Assembly: GCF_013812825.1 (NCBI RefSeq)
Contig: NZ_JACCSU010000068.1
Location: 1-64,000 of the forward strand
Length of the DNA: 64,000 bases
Source: Sphingomonas sp.
GTDB lineage: Bacteria; Pseudomonadota; Alphaproteobacteria; Sphingomonadales; Sphingomonadaceae
Reading direction: 5' to 3'
Numbering within the stretch: the first letter of the stretch is position 1; each line of letters starts with the position of its first letter. The notes beneath the pieces were generated by a model, which did not search any database, was not told the origin of the DNA, and saw only the letters and a list, made by a program, of their open reading frames with translations. Positions 9,605 to 21,101 of the stretch are shown one piece after another. The translations under genes and the position numbers were made by a program.

Positions 9605-10831
9605 CTAGCTAATCATCTGGCGGATGAACGGCGCATCCGCGGCGTTCGGCTGCATCGACAGGTAGCGCGACAGCGCCACTCGGGCTTCGGCCCGACGGCC
9701 CGCCTTCATCAGCGACAGGCCGTGCCAGCGCCACGCCTCGGGCGGAGCGTCGGGATAGGCCACCGCGATCGCGTAGCCCTGGGCCGCGCGCAAATCGTCG
9801 CCTTGGCGGTTGCGCAGGCGCCACACCTCGGCCTCGTAGAAGCGCAGCAGTCCGTTCCAGCCGTCGCGCGCCAAAGTCTCGATCAGATACTGGCTGGCCC
9901 CGGGGTCGTTCAGTTTGACCTGGTCGTCGAGCAGCATCTTGCGGATCGGCCCGATCGCCTGAAGGTAGCGGCCGCGGCGACTGTCGTAGTTCCGGCCGGG
10001 CAAGGTCATTTCGCGCGCCGACAATCTGAGGTCGGTCATTCGCGATTCCGGCGACGGGTGGGTTTCGAACAGGCCGACGCGGCGGTCGCGGCGCTTGCGG
10101 CGATGCCTGGCGCTCGCGTTGAGCTCGCCGATCAGCTGCTCCCACGTGTAGGCCATCTCGATCGGCGGATAGCCGTTTTCGGCGAGCAGCCGCACGCCCA
10201 TCGCGTCGGCTTCGGCTTCCATCACCCGGCTGTAGCGGAGGAGCGAGAGGATCGTGCCGAGCTGTGCCAGCTGGGTGATGTCGCCGGTGTTGACGCCGGC
10301 CGCTCCGCCGGCAACGCCCGCAACCATCGCGCCAATCGCGAACAAGTCGGTCTTGCGCCGCATGTCGCGCCAGGAGCGGATCATGTGGCGGCGCAGGAAG
10401 TGCCCGGACTCGTGGGCGATGACCCCTGAAAGCTGGGCCTCGTTGCGCATTCGCAAGAGCAGCCCCGAGAAAATGATCGTAAAGCCGCTCGGGAACATCA
10501 CCGCGTTGAAGTCGGGGATTCGCGCCAGATAGATGCGCATGTCCTTGGCCGCCGGTCCGCCGACGGTGCCGATCAAATTCTGCAGATAGCGGATGATCTC
10601 CGGATCCTTGATCAGCAGGTTCGATCCAGCGATCTCCTCCTCGACCCTGGCCATCTGCTGCCACAGGCCGATCTCGTCGCGCTCGGTCGGCCGGTATCCC
10701 GGGCCGATCAGCGACTGCATTTCCTGCGGCCGAATTCGCGCTTGAGCGATTCCGGTGCTCAGCGAGGCCGCGGCGACCCCGCCGCCGACCAGCAGCGAGC
10801 GGCGATTGAACTCATAGCAGCGCAAGCACAT
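9605..10831 (-). CDS. M48-family zinc metalloprotease, Tat-type signal
   Basis: A 408-residue periplasmic peptidase. Zinc ligands are visible as HESGH at residues 140-144 and the third ligand Glu205 in EAEAD, the M48 (BepA/LoiP-like) pattern, and the catalytic region is followed by a C-terminal helical, TPR-like part. The N-terminus CLRCYEFNRRSLLVGGG carries twin arginines before a hydrophobic stretch, suggesting Tat export. The ATG at 10829-10831 has GGAGAGG upstream and overlaps the stop of the preceding lipoprotein gene by one base (TGATG), so the two are translationally coupled. Family members act in outer-membrane protein quality control; a similar role is inferred. Confidence 0.88.
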   Translation of the reverse strand: MCLRCYEFNRRSLLVGGGVAAASLSTGIAQARIRPQEMQSLIGPGYRPTERDEIGLWQQMARVEEEIAGSNLLIKDPEIIRYLQNLIGTVGGPAAKDMRIYLARIPDFNAVMFPSGFTIIFSGLLLRMRNEAQLSGVIAHESGHFLRRHMIRSWRDMRRKTDLFAIGAMVAGVAGGAAGVNTGDITQLAQLGTILSLLRYSRVMEAEADAMGVRLLAENGYPPIEMAYTWEQLIGELNASARHRRKRRDRRVGLFETHPSPESRMTDLRLSAREMTLPGRNYDSRRGRYLQAIGPIRKMLLDDQVKLNDPGASQYLIETLARDGWNGLLRFYEAEVWRLRNRQGDDLRAAQGYAIAVAYPDAPPEAWRWHGLSLMKAGRRAEARVALSRYLSMQPNAADAPFIRQMIS

Positions 10832-11607
10832 CAACGCCTCTCCATCGCTCGGCGGACTTCCAGCCCGGGTTTCATCCGGCCGACCAGCCGATCGACCAGT
10901 TGTGCCGAGCCCTCCGGCGAACGGATATCGCCCATTTTGATCCCGGCGATCTGGCTGCCGGTCTGGACGATGTTGAACCACACCACCTCGCCGGTTTTCA
11001 GATCGACCAGCGAAGCATAGGCGAACTGGCCGCCGCCGCCGATGTTGGGCGCGCAGAAGCCGACGAAGCAGCCGGCGATCCCAAGCACCTGGAGCGCGAC
11101 CCGGCCGCCGGAGACGATATTGTCCTCGGCGTGCATGAACAATGCATAGTCGAAGCCCGTCTTGCGGCCGACCTCGACGGCTTGCGAGCCGAGCGTGTAA
11201 TCGAGGCCCCGGCGGGGCTTGGTCGGCAGATGGGCGCCAAGATATTTGTGCAGCGCGATCGAATTGCCGACGGCGGAATGGAGCCGCTCGAGGTCGGCAA
11301 TCGTCTCTTCGTTGACTCCGGCAAGCTCGTTGCGGCGGCTCATGATCTGCACCTTGCCGCCGCGCCCGGCCTGCTGGGAGCGCAACGCTGCGATGACGTT
11401 GGCGCGGGCCTGCTCGGTCCAGTCGGCGCGCGGCTCGGGCATCCCGCCGGTGGTGATCGAATTGACGGTGACGTCGGGGCGCATCACCAGCAGCCGGTAG
11501 TCGCCCTGTGGCGGAGTGAACTGCAAATCGGCGAACTGGCGCGTCTGGACGCAGCCGGCGATCGGAACGCTGAGCGCGAGTGCGAGCGCAATTCCCAGAT
11601 GACGCAT
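10831..11607 (-). CDS. Putative lipoprotein, first gene of M48 operon
   Basis: A 258-residue exported protein with lipobox IAGC at about residues 16-19. No family name can be given with confidence. The middle contains a polar helical region, then a hydrophobic Gly-rich stretch (VLGIAGCFVGFCAPNIGGGG) followed by LVDLKTGEVVWFN, a pattern seen in some outer-membrane-associated lipoproteins that dip into the membrane. It is first in a three-gene unit with the M48 protease and another lipoprotein, so a shared role in envelope maintenance is the reasonable guess; substrate or chaperone partnership with the protease is inference only. Confidence 0.75.
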   Translation of the reverse strand: MRHLGIALALALSVPIAGCVQTRQFADLQFTPPQGDYRLLVMRPDVTVNSITTGGMPEPRADWTEQARANVIAALRSQQAGRGGKVQIMSRRNELAGVNEETIADLERLHSAVGNSIALHKYLGAHLPTKPRRGLDYTLGSQAVEVGRKTGFDYALFMHAEDNIVSGGRVALQVLGIAGCFVGFCAPNIGGGGQFAYASLVDLKTGEVVWFNIVQTGSQIAGIKMGDIRSPEGSAQLVDRLVGRMKPGLEVRRAMERR

Positions 11608-11707
11608 ATCAAACCTCCGCGAACCGGAAACAGCGGCTGCTCCGCAAATGTTCCACTGCTTGCGCCCGCCTGAACGGCAGATGAAAAAAATCAGCTTTTT
11701 TAAACGA

Positions 11708-13357
11708 TTAGCGCGGCGGGCAAGCGACGCCCTGGACGCCGGTCAGACACTTGCCGTCGATCGACGCGGGATCCACCTGAATACCGAGCATCGCCGCCAG
11801 GGTCGGCATGATGTCGACGGTCTCGATCGCCTCGTTGCGGTTTGCCGGCGGCATCGCCGGGCGCCAGAACAGGATCGGCACCCGCCGGTCGTAGTCCCAC
11901 GGGCTGCCGTGGGTCGCGATGTAGCGCGTCGTGTTGGGAACCGGGGTGACGTGCTGACGCAGCAGCACGACCAGGTCGCCCGAGCGGTCGGGATCGAACG
12001 AGGCGCGCGCTCGCTCCAGCATCGTCCAGCGGTCGGGGCTGCCGCTCGGCATCGGGGCGCGGGCGAGCTGCTCGGCCGTGAACACTGCCTGGACCTGCGG
12101 ATGCGCGGAGTAAGCGGCGACTGCTTCGCGCAGGACCCGCGCCCGGTCCGCCGGCTTGAGCGCTCGATCGATGTAGATGTCGCCGAAGAAATCGCCGATC
12201 AGCACCGGGCCGCTCAACTTGAGCTTGGCCGCGATCCGCTTGCCGACTTCGGTCGCGTCAAGCCCCGGTTCGGCCCGCGCGGCGGTCGGCACATTCTGTT
12301 GGCGAAGCCGCTCGGGAATGTCGACGAAACCGTGGTCGGCGGTGAGCGCGACCGCATAGTCGAGCCCGCTGCGGTCGAGCAACCGGAAGAAATCGCCGAG
12401 GTCGCGGTCGAGCGACAGCAGCTGCAGACACATCTCCTGGCCGCGGATCCCGTAGCTGTGGCCGACGAAATCGGTCGCCGACAGACCAATCGAAAGCAGG
12501 TCCGGCGACGCGTCGCGGCCAAGCTGCATCTCCTCGATCAGACCGGCCGCCAGTGCCAGCACGGCGCCATCGAACGCCGGCGAAGCGCGGAAGCCGTTGG
12601 CATCGCCTGCACCGCGTCCGAAGCGGCCCGCGCCGACCGGCTTGCCGCCGCCCTCGATCGGCACGAGTCGCGCCTTGTCCGAGCACAGCTGGGGCGGGTC
12701 GAGCGGCGCCTGCGAGGCGGCGATCATGGCCGCTACGGCGCCATTGGCCCGGGTGACGCTGTGCGGTGTCGGTCCGGCCTTGAGGTCGCTGGCGAAGCGC
12801 TTGCCGTCCCAGTACCAGCGCTGGTCGACCAACTGGCCGCCCATCATCACCGCCGCCCGGTCCTTGCCGCCAACGGCGACGTTGCGGCTCGCCGGCGACG
12901 AGCGCTTGAGCCGCTCGCCAAGCGTCATGCCTTTCAAATGCACCGGCGACACGGTGTAGGCCGTCGAGGAGGAACCCGGCGCTCGGACATCCTCGGCGCA
13001 ATAGACGGACTTGTCGGAGCGGCTCAGCGACTGGTCGGTCCAGTAATTGGCGATGATCCCGGTGCGCGCCGGACGCAGGCCCGTCAGCATTGTCGAGTGG
13101 CCCGGGCAGGTCTCGGTCGCGGCGTGGCTTTGATAGCCATTGGGGAACACGGTGCCGCGAGCAAGGCGGCCGAGGCCGCCAAACAGCATCGGCCGGTACT
13201 CGTCGAACAAGTCGGCTGAAAGCCCGTCGATCGCCAGCACGATCAGCAGCCGCGGCGGCGGAGCCGGCGGCGGACCCGGCAGCGGCGGGATCGCCGAAGC
13301 CGGAACCGCGAGCATTGCTGCGAGCAAGACCAGCAGCTTGCGCATCGAAATTCCCAT
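11708..13357 (-). CDS. PafA-type alkaline phosphatase
   Basis: A 549-residue exported phosphatase of the alkaline phosphatase superfamily. A signal peptide (MRKLLVLLAAMLAVPASA region) is followed by a Pro-rich linker. All expected metal and nucleophile residues are visible: Asp44 (AIDG), Thr81 nucleophile (AATETCPGHS), Asp296 and His300 (TDFVGHS), Asp341-His342 (TADHG) and His483 (ATHGS). Thr rather than Ser as nucleophile is the PafA pattern; such enzymes hydrolyse phosphomonoesters in the periplasm. The ATG at 13357 has AGGA just upstream; a second ATG four codons later is possible. It starts 6 bp after the gatB stop and is probably the last gene of the gatCAB transcript. Confidence 0.9.
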   Translation of the reverse strand: MGISMRKLLVLLAAMLAVPASAIPPLPGPPPAPPPRLLIVLAIDGLSADLFDEYRPMLFGGLGRLARGTVFPNGYQSHAATETCPGHSTMLTGLRPARTGIIANYWTDQSLSRSDKSVYCAEDVRAPGSSSTAYTVSPVHLKGMTLGERLKRSSPASRNVAVGGKDRAAVMMGGQLVDQRWYWDGKRFASDLKAGPTPHSVTRANGAVAAMIAASQAPLDPPQLCSDKARLVPIEGGGKPVGAGRFGRGAGDANGFRASPAFDGAVLALAAGLIEEMQLGRDASPDLLSIGLSATDFVGHSYGIRGQEMCLQLLSLDRDLGDFFRLLDRSGLDYAVALTADHGFVDIPERLRQQNVPTAARAEPGLDATEVGKRIAAKLKLSGPVLIGDFFGDIYIDRALKPADRARVLREAVAAYSAHPQVQAVFTAEQLARAPMPSGSPDRWTMLERARASFDPDRSGDLVVLLRQHVTPVPNTTRYIATHGSPWDYDRRVPILFWRPAMPPANRNEAIETVDIMPTLAAMLGIQVDPASIDGKCLTGVQGVACPPR

Positions 13358-13363
13358 TCGTTC

Positions 13364-14839
<1,476 letters not shown>

Positions 14840-14842
14840 GGC

Positions 14843-16321
14843 TCACCACCATTTCTCCGCTCGATGGCTGAAGCCGGCGCGCTCCTCGATGGCGAGGCCG
14901 GCGTTGAGCACGCCCTGCTCGTCGAGCTCGCGGCCGATCAGGTGCAGGCCCAGCGGAAGCCCCTGCTCGTCGAGGCCGCCCGGCACCGACATCGCCGGCA
15001 GGCCGGCGAGGCTCGCCGGCACCGCGAACACGTCGTTCAGATACATGGCGATCGGGTCGGCGCTCTTGTCGCCGAGCGCGAACGCCGCCGACGGCGCGGT
15101 CGGGGTCAGGATCAGGTCGCACTGCTCGAACGCGGCGGCGAAATCGCGCTTGATCAGGGTCCGGACCCGCTGCGCCTTGGTGAAGTAGGCCTCGTAGAAA
15201 CCGGCCGACAGAACGTAGGTGCCGATCATGATCCGGCGTTTGACCTCGGCCCCGAAGCCGGCGGCACGGGTCGCCGCGTACATCCCGTCCAGGCCGCCCC
15301 CGCCTTCCTCACGCAAACCATAACGAACGCCGTCGTAGCGGGCGAGGTTGGACGAGGCTTCGGCCGGGGCGATGATGTAATAGGTCGGCAGCGCATATTT
15401 GGTGTGCGGCAGCGAGATCCTGACCGGCTCGGCGCCCGCGTCGCGCAGCCACTCGACGCCCTTGTCCCACAGAGCGTCGATGTCTGCCGGGACTCCGTCG
15501 ATCCGGTACTCGGCCGGGATGCCGACGCGCTTGCCCGTAAGATCGCTCGACAAATCCGCTTCCCACGACGGCACGGGCAGGTCGAGCGAGGTCGAATCCC
15601 TGGGATCGAAGCCGGCCATGGCCTCGAGCAGGATCGCGCAGTCGCGCACCGTCCTTGCCATCGGCCCGGCCTGGTCGAGCGAGCTGGCGAAGGCGACGAT
15701 GCCCCAGCGCGAGCAGCGGCCGTAGGTCGGCTTGATGCCGCAGATGCCGGTGAAGGCGGCCGGCTGGCGGATCGAGCCGCCGGTGTCGGTGCCGGTGACA
15801 CCGGGAGCGATCCCAGCCGCGACAGCCGCCGCCGAGCCGCCCGACGAGCCGCCCGGAGTCAGCGCCGCATTGCCTCCGTCCCGCCGCTTCCACGGGCTGA
15901 TCACCGGCCCGTAGGCGCTGGTTTCGTTGGACGAGCCCATCGCGAACTCGTCCATGTTCAATTTGCCGAGCATCCCCGCGCCCGCTCTTCGGAGATTGGC
16001 GCTGACGGCCGATTCATAGGGCGGCCGGAAGCCCTTGAGGATCCGGCTGCCGGCGGTGGTGTCGACGCCTTGCGTCGCGAACAGGTCCTTGATGCCCAGC
16101 GGGATGCCGGCGAGCGCGCCCGCCTCGCCCTTGCCGCGCGCCGAGTCGGCCGCCTCGGCGGCGGCGAGCGCATCGTCGGGAGTCTCGACGGTGAACGCAT
16201 TGAGCGCCCGCGCACCGGCGACCGCGGCGTTGAACGCCTCGGCGACCTCGCGTGCGCTAAAATCGCCCGAGCGGAAGCCGTCGCGCAGCTCGGCGACGGT
16301 TTTCGACGTGAGCTCGGTCAC
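14843..16321 (-). CDS. gatA: Aspartyl/glutamyl-tRNA amidotransferase subunit A
   Basis: GatA is the amidase subunit that frees ammonia from glutamine or asparagine for tRNA-dependent amidation. The 492-residue sequence shows the amidase-signature triad: Lys78 in PLGIKD, the cis-Ser in PGGSSGGS (159/160) and nucleophile Ser183 in [10 protein letters not shown]. Subunit length is normal. It lies 61 bp after gatC and 3 bp before gatB, in the order C-A-B; the unit acts in the cytoplasm as the GatCAB trimer. Confidence 0.97.
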   Translation of the reverse strand: MTELTSKTVAELRDGFRSGDFSAREVAEAFNAAVAGARALNAFTVETPDDALAAAEAADSARGKGEAGALAGIPLGIKDLFATQGVDTTAGSRILKGFRPPYESAVSANLRRAGAGMLGKLNMDEFAMGSSNETSAYGPVISPWKRRDGGNAALTPGGSSGGSAAAVAAGIAPGVTGTDTGGSIRQPAAFTGICGIKPTYGRCSRWGIVAFASSLDQAGPMARTVRDCAILLEAMAGFDPRDSTSLDLPVPSWEADLSSDLTGKRVGIPAEYRIDGVPADIDALWDKGVEWLRDAGAEPVRISLPHTKYALPTYYIIAPAEASSNLARYDGVRYGLREEGGGGLDGMYAATRAAGFGAEVKRRIMIGTYVLSAGFYEAYFTKAQRVRTLIKRDFAAAFEQCDLILTPTAPSAAFALGDKSADPIAMYLNDVFAVPASLAGLPAMSVPGGLDEQGLPLGLHLIGRELDEQGVLNAGLAIEERAGFSHRAEKWW

Positions 16322-16382
16322 CGGTTTCTGTTCCTGGGTCCCGGGTCGCGCCCCGGGATGATCGAGTGCTGTCCGTTGGTCA

Positions 16383-16670
16383 TCACTCGATCACCTTGGG
16401 CACGGCAAAGAAGCCGTGCTCGGCGGCCGGCGCGTTGGCCAGCACCGCGTCGCGGCAGTCGCCGTCATTGACGACATCGTCGCGCAGCCGCAGCTTCTGG
16501 TCGATCACCGCGGTCAGCGGCTCGACCCCCTCGGTGTCGACCTCGCCCAATTGCTCGACCCAGCCGAGGATGTTGTTGAGCTCGGGGGCCAGAGCGGCGA
16601 TCTCCTCGTCGCTCATCGCGATGCGCGCGAGCCGCGCGATATGGCGCACCTGTTCTGGGGAGACGGACAT
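16383..16670 (-). CDS. gatC: Aspartyl/glutamyl-tRNA amidotransferase subunit C
   Basis: The 95-residue GatC wraps around GatA and stabilises the GatAB interface. It begins [17 protein letters not shown] and ends in the usual acidic-Pro tail [11 protein letters not shown]. The start was set at the ATG 16668-16670 to match the family; a longer frame to 16706 adds only a Lys/Arg-rich stretch. It is 45 bp downstream of the DUF4153 membrane-protein gene and leads into gatA. Confidence 0.95.
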   Translation of the reverse strand: MSVSPEQVRHIARLARIAMSDEEIAALAPELNNILGWVEQLGEVDTEGVEPLTAVIDQKLRLRDDVVNDGDCRDAVLANAPAAEHGFFAVPKVIE

Positions 16671-16715
16671 AGCGGCGCGGCTAGCAGGGCGCCTCCAGCC
16701 CTTCAAGCGACCCGC

Positions 16716-18416
16716 CTATTCGAATGGCTCACCGACCGGCTGCCCGTCGACGTAGAGCTGCCGGCCGGGAGCCGGCCGCACTTCGATCCGGGCGGTGGAG
16801 AGGTCGCCGACCCGCGCCGCCGGCTTGGGCCGAGCAACTTCGACGTCCGCCGGCTGGCTCAGGTCGATCACCGCCGACATGACAATCCCGCCGATAGGGT
16901 CACCAGGATTTTCATCACTCATCACCACCAGCAGCCGCGAGCGACCCATGTCGAGAACCGCGCACTCGATATTTGGGGGGCACAGGCGCCGCTGGGCAAT
17001 TCGCCTGAGGGCCTCGGGCGTCAGCCGAAGCCCGGGCGACGCCACTCGAATTCGCTTGGCGACTTCGTCCGCCTCGACCACCGCGCGAGTCCGTTCGGAG
17101 ATCGTCCATCGTTTCGTCGCCTTCAGCGCCGACGCGGCCATGGCCCGCCAGCCGGCCGGACCAGTCCGCGCGATATCGGCCAGCCGCTTGCGTCCGGCCG
17201 GACCGAAATCGAACGCCATCGCCGCCCAGTCGAATTTCTGCGGCTCGACTCGCCCGCTCTCCAACCGCGCGAGCTGCGAGCGGGCCGAGATCGCTCCGAA
17301 GTCGAGGATCGGCAGCGCAAGGAACAGCGCCACGCCGCAGACCGCGATCGCAAGATTGGTCTGTGCGGGCCGCAGCGGATCGTCGAAGTCGCGCCGGCCG
17401 CGCCAGATCGACCACCAGCCGGCAAGGCCGTAAGCAATCGCCACGCCGACCGCGATCGCTCCCCAGATGCGCTCTGGAGTCCAGCCATATTCGTTGATCC
17501 GGATTCCCATCGCCAGGCCGGCGAGCACGGCCAAGGGCAAGACCACGGCCGCCAGCGCCAGCGCCGACCAGAGCAGCACCGGGTTGGTGGCGCGCTCATC
17601 GCGGCCGTCCGCGATCACCGCATTGGCGAGCAGGATCGCGCCCGCGCTGGCGGCCAGCAAAAGCCCCGCCGCGGAAACCCAGCTGTCCCACAACCCCTGC
17701 AAGCCAGTGAACGGGATCGAAAGCAGGAAGACGACCAACGCCAAGGCCAGCACCGGGGCCAGCACCGAGAAGACGACCATTACCAGCCGCTGCAGCGTGG
17801 CGACGAGGCGGTCCCGCTCGCGCAGTAGGCCGAAGGCACCTCCGAACGCGAACCCGGCCAGAATCCAGTCGAACCATTCGTCCCGGAGCAGCTCCTTGAG
17901 CAAATCGATGCCGATCAGGTCGAACAGCCCGGCGATCAGCCAGGCGAGCAGGAAGGTGACGCCGGTGAAGAACAGGCTCGCGGCGCCGATCACCGCATCG
18001 GCCCAGGCGTGCGAGTGGAGACGGCCATAAGGGAACCGCCAAGCGCCCTCGTCCCGGATCGTCTGAAACAGGGGCGCCGCGACGATCACCGCGAACAGCG
18101 CCGAGAAATAGGGCCACTCGAAAATCTCGCCCTCGCGGTTGTAGCCCGCGGAGAACCAGCCGACGAAGGCGATCACGAGCCCCCAGCCCAGGGCGAAGGC
18201 AAATGCCCAGGGCCAGCGCAGCCGTTCCACGGTCACCAGGAACGACAGCGTCGCGATGGCGACGAACGTGGCGCCCGCCTGCCGGGCGGCGCTCACGGAG
18301 CCGTCGTCGCTATCGGTCAGCAGATGGAACAGCAGGCCCGCGATCGCAGCGAGCGCCGCCATGATCCACGGCCTAAGCGGCCATTCCTGCGTCTGGGCGT
18401 CGAGCCGTTCGGACAT
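16716..18416 (-). CDS. DUF4153-type polytopic membrane protein
   Basis: A 566-residue inner-membrane protein with about ten to twelve hydrophobic helices over residues 15-385, including paired aromatic segments (WPWAFAFALGWGLVIAF) and a loop with FPYGRLHSHAWADA. The last 170 residues are soluble, with VASPGLRLTPEALRRIA and a terminal LYVDGQPVGEPFE. The layout fits DUF4153 proteins, whose function is not established. It is first in a minus-strand run leading into gatCAB, but 45 bp separates it from gatC and no shared role is evident. Confidence 0.75.
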   Translation of the reverse strand: MSERLDAQTQEWPLRPWIMAALAAIAGLLFHLLTDSDDGSVSAARQAGATFVAIATLSFLVTVERLRWPWAFAFALGWGLVIAFVGWFSAGYNREGEIFEWPYFSALFAVIVAAPLFQTIRDEGAWRFPYGRLHSHAWADAVIGAASLFFTGVTFLLAWLIAGLFDLIGIDLLKELLRDEWFDWILAGFAFGGAFGLLRERDRLVATLQRLVMVVFSVLAPVLALALVVFLLSIPFTGLQGLWDSWVSAAGLLLAASAGAILLANAVIADGRDERATNPVLLWSALALAAVVLPLAVLAGLAMGIRINEYGWTPERIWGAIAVGVAIAYGLAGWWSIWRGRRDFDDPLRPAQTNLAIAVCGVALFLALPILDFGAISARSQLARLESGRVEPQKFDWAAMAFDFGPAGRKRLADIARTGPAGWRAMAASALKATKRWTISERTRAVVEADEVAKRIRVASPGLRLTPEALRRIAQRRLCPPNIECAVLDMGRSRLLVVMSDENPGDPIGGIVMSAVIDLSQPADVEVARPKPAARVGDLSTARIEVRPAPGRQLYVDGQPVGEPFE

Positions 18417-18592
18417 GTCGCATCCCCCTGAACAAGGCTGTGCCAGCCGCTGACGAGTGCATCAAGGCCGGAAGGCCTGGGTCGTGGCCGTTGCCTCCTG
18501 GAAAAAGCATGAGGAACTTCTGAGGCCTTGCTGAAATCGCGCCCGGAGCGCCTCCTTGCCCGCCCATCGCCCCTCCCCTAACGCCCGCGCCA

Positions 18593-19708
18593 ATGTGCGC
18601 CCGCCGCTTCCTGTTCGTCGTCTTCATCCTGACCCTGCTCGCGGTCGCGGGCGCGGTCGCCTTTCATCAATGGGGTTCGCGGGCGCTGCTCGAGCAAGCC
18701 AAGCCCGTCGGCCGCTTCGCTCCACCGCCGCCGGCCAGCGGACCGGACTACACCAACGCGGCCCACTGGATCGCTCGTCCGGGGCTCACCAACGACCCGT
18801 CCTGGTGGCGCCCGACCGACGAGCCGCGCCCGTTGGTGCCGAAGGGCGCGCACGCCTTTTACATCCACCCGACCACCTACCTGAAGCGCGACCAGTGGAA
18901 CGCTCCGCTCGACGACCGCGAAAGCCGCTTCCGCGCCGCTCTGTTCGTTCAAAGCCAGGCGAGCGCCTTTGCCGACGGCGCCGCGGTCTGGGCGCCGCGC
19001 TACCGCCAGGCGGCCTACGGCGCCTTCCTGCTCGACAGCAAGGACGCCCGCGGCGCGCTCGACCTCGCCTACGCGGATGTGGCACGCGCATTCGATCAGT
19101 TCCTCGCCAGCGTACCGGCCGGCGAGCCGATCATCCTTGCCGGGCACAGCCAAGGCTCTCTCCATTTGTCGCGGCTGCTCCGCGAGAAGGTCGCCGGCAA
19201 GCCGCTTCAACGCCGGATTGTCGCGGCTTACGTCGTCGGCTGGCCGCTCAGCGTCACCGCCGACCTTCCGGCGCTCGGGCTGCCGCCGTGCCGCTCGGCC
19301 GAGCAGGCCGGCTGCATCTTGTCGTGGATGAGCTTTGCCGAGCCCGCCAACCCCGACCTGGTGATCGACAGCTATGAAGGCTCGGCCGGGCTGACCGGGG
19401 CCAAACGCGAGCGCGAGGACATCCTGTGCGTCAACCCGCTGACCGGAACCCGGGACGGAGCGGCGCCGCCGGCGGCCAACCGCGGCACGCTGGTGCCGTC
19501 GGCCGATCTCCGCTCGGCGAGGCTGCTGCCGGGCCGGGTCGGGGCGCGCTGCGACCGGGGGCTGCTGATGCTCGAAGGCGCGATCCCACTGCTCGGCCCC
19601 TACGTGCTGCCCGGCAACAACTATCACGTGTACGACTATGCGCTGTTCTGGGACGCGGTTCGAACCGACTCGCTGCGGCGCGAGCGGGCGTGGCAGGCGC
19701 AGCGATGA
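18593..19708 (+). CDS. DUF3089-family alpha/beta hydrolase
   Basis: A 371-residue protein with one N-terminal hydrophobic helix ([19 protein letters not shown]) that anchors or exports it. The nucleophile elbow is GHSQGS, embedded in [12 protein letters not shown], and the region [20 protein letters not shown] matches DUF3089 (lysophospholipase/esterase-like) proteins. The catalytic acid and His are probably near [15 protein letters not shown] but are not certain. The ATG at 18593 is accepted although no strong ribosome-binding site is seen. Its TGA overlaps the ATG of ruvX (ATGA), so the pair is co-translated. Substrate unknown. Confidence 0.82.
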   Translation: MCARRFLFVVFILTLLAVAGAVAFHQWGSRALLEQAKPVGRFAPPPPASGPDYTNAAHWIARPGLTNDPSWWRPTDEPRPLVPKGAHAFYIHPTTYLKRDQWNAPLDDRESRFRAALFVQSQASAFADGAAVWAPRYRQAAYGAFLLDSKDARGALDLAYADVARAFDQFLASVPAGEPIILAGHSQGSLHLSRLLREKVAGKPLQRRIVAAYVVGWPLSVTADLPALGLPPCRSAEQAGCILSWMSFAEPANPDLVIDSYEGSAGLTGAKREREDILCVNPLTGTRDGAAPPAANRGTLVPSADLRSARLLPGRVGARCDRGLLMLEGAIPLLGPYVLPGNNYHVYDYALFWDAVRTDSLRRERAWQAQR

Positions 19709-20178
19709 TCACCGGCAGCCCCGCCGAGTTCGCAGCGGCGCTTCCCGTCCCCGGCAAGCTCGCCGGACTCGACGTCGGCACGAAAACCATCGGGCTTGCG
19801 CTATGCGATTCGGGCTGGAGCTTCGCCGGGCCGGCCGAGACCATCCGCCGGAGCAAGTTCACCGCCGACCTCGAGGCATTGCGGTCGTTCGTCGAGCGCG
19901 AGCAGGTAGCCGGCCTGGTCGTCGGCCTGCCGCTCAATCTCGACGGCAGCGATTCCCCGCGCACCCAGTCGGTGCGGGCGTTCGCTCGCAACCTCTTGGC
20001 CCTTGGCTTGCCGGTCCTGCTGTGGGACGAACGCTGGTCGACCCAGGCGGTCGAACGGGCCATGATCGACGCCGACGTCAGCCGAGCCAAGCGGGCGCAA
20101 GCGGTCGACATGCTGGCCGCCGCGCACATCCTCCAGGGCGCGATCGACGCGCTGGCCAATATTGCCGCGCCGGAATAA
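19705..20178 (+). CDS. ruvX: YqgF/RuvX putative pre-16S rRNA nuclease
   Basis: A 157-residue RNase H-fold nuclease. The first acidic strand is [14 protein letters not shown], with [14 protein letters not shown] and [15 protein letters not shown] following, and the last acidic helix contains [10 protein letters not shown]; these are the hallmarks of YqgF. Family members process the 5' end of 16S rRNA precursor. The ATG overlaps the DUF3089 stop and the gene is followed after 11 bp by pyrB. Confidence 0.92.
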   Translation: MITGSPAEFAAALPVPGKLAGLDVGTKTIGLALCDSGWSFAGPAETIRRSKFTADLEALRSFVEREQVAGLVVGLPLNLDGSDSPRTQSVRAFARNLLALGLPVLLWDERWSTQAVERAMIDADVSRAKRAQAVDMLAAAHILQGAIDALANIAAPE

Positions 20179-20189
20179 GCGCTCGGGCC

Positions 20190-21095
20190 GTGGACCTGCT
20201 TTCAATCGACTCCCTTAGCGACGACCAGATCGCGACGATCCTCGACGAAGGCGACCGATGGGTGGAGTCCAACCGGTCGGGCGCGGCCACGCACGCACCG
20301 CTCGGCGGCCGGATCGTCTTCAACCTGTTCTACGAAAACTCGACCCGGACCCTGATGTCCTTCTCGGTCGCCGCGCATCGGCTGGGCGCTGAGGTCGTGA
20401 CCCTGCCGGTCGAGCATTCGTCGGCAAGGAAAGGCGAGACGCTCGACGACACGGCGCGGACCCTCAACGCGATGCGGCCCGATGCCCTGGTCATTCGCCA
20501 CTTCGAAAACGGAGCACCGGCGCGGATGGCGCCGATCATGGACTGCGCGGTGATCAACGCCGGCGACGGCACCAACGAGCACCCGACCCAGGCCTTGCTG
20601 GACGCTCTCACCATCCGCCGCCACTTGGGCCGGGTGGCCGGGCTCAAGGTGGCGATTTGCGGCGACATCAAGCACAGCCGGGTCGCGCGCTCCAATGCCA
20701 AGCTGCTTTCCCGCCTCGGCGCCGAAGTCCGGCTCGCCGGCCCGCCGATGCTGTTGCCGGACGATCTTCACGGTAGCGGCGACGTCGATCGAGCGATCGA
20801 GGGTGCCGACGTGGTGATGATGCTGCGCATCCAGCGCGAGCGTCTCGAGAACGACCTCGGCGATGCCCCGGGCGAATATCTGTCGCGCTACGGACTGACC
20901 GCCGAGCGCCTCGAGCGGGCGGCGCCGAGCGCCGTCGTCATGCACCCGGGCCCGATGAATCGCGGAGTAGAGATCGACAGCGCGGTGGCCGACGACCCGG
21001 AGCGATCGCTGATCCCGCTTCAGGTCGAAACCGGAGTCGCGGTCCGGATGGCCTGCCTTCGATTGCTGGTCGGAAGTCCATCCCGACCGGTATGA
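20190..21095 (+). CDS. pyrB: Aspartate carbamoyltransferase catalytic subunit
   Basis: PyrB joins carbamoyl phosphate and aspartate, the first committed step of pyrimidine synthesis. The 301-residue protein has the carbamoyl-phosphate loop ENSTRTLMSF, the HPTQALLDA motif, the aspartate loop VMMLRIQRER and PGPMNRGVEI. The start is taken as the GTG at 20190-20192, giving MDLLSIDSLSDDQ; no good ribosome-binding site is visible and coupling to the upstream ruvX stop 11 bp away is likely. pyrC, often next, is absent: the following gene is convergent 6 bp away. Confidence 0.95.
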   Translation: MDLLSIDSLSDDQIATILDEGDRWVESNRSGAATHAPLGGRIVFNLFYENSTRTLMSFSVAAHRLGAEVVTLPVEHSSARKGETLDDTARTLNAMRPDALVIRHFENGAPARMAPIMDCAVINAGDGTNEHPTQALLDALTIRRHLGRVAGLKVAICGDIKHSRVARSNAKLLSRLGAEVRLAGPPMLLPDDLHGSGDVDRAIEGADVVMMLRIQRERLENDLGDAPGEYLSRYGLTAERLERAAPSAVVMHPGPMNRGVEIDSAVADDPERSLIPLQVETGVAVRMACLRLLVGSPSRPV

Positions 21096-21101
21096 ATTGG
21101 C

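Noticed and set aside
11684-11701. A-run and T-run flanking TCAGC as a terminator for the phosphatase gene
   Set aside because: The stem is only A-T pairs and would not be stable.
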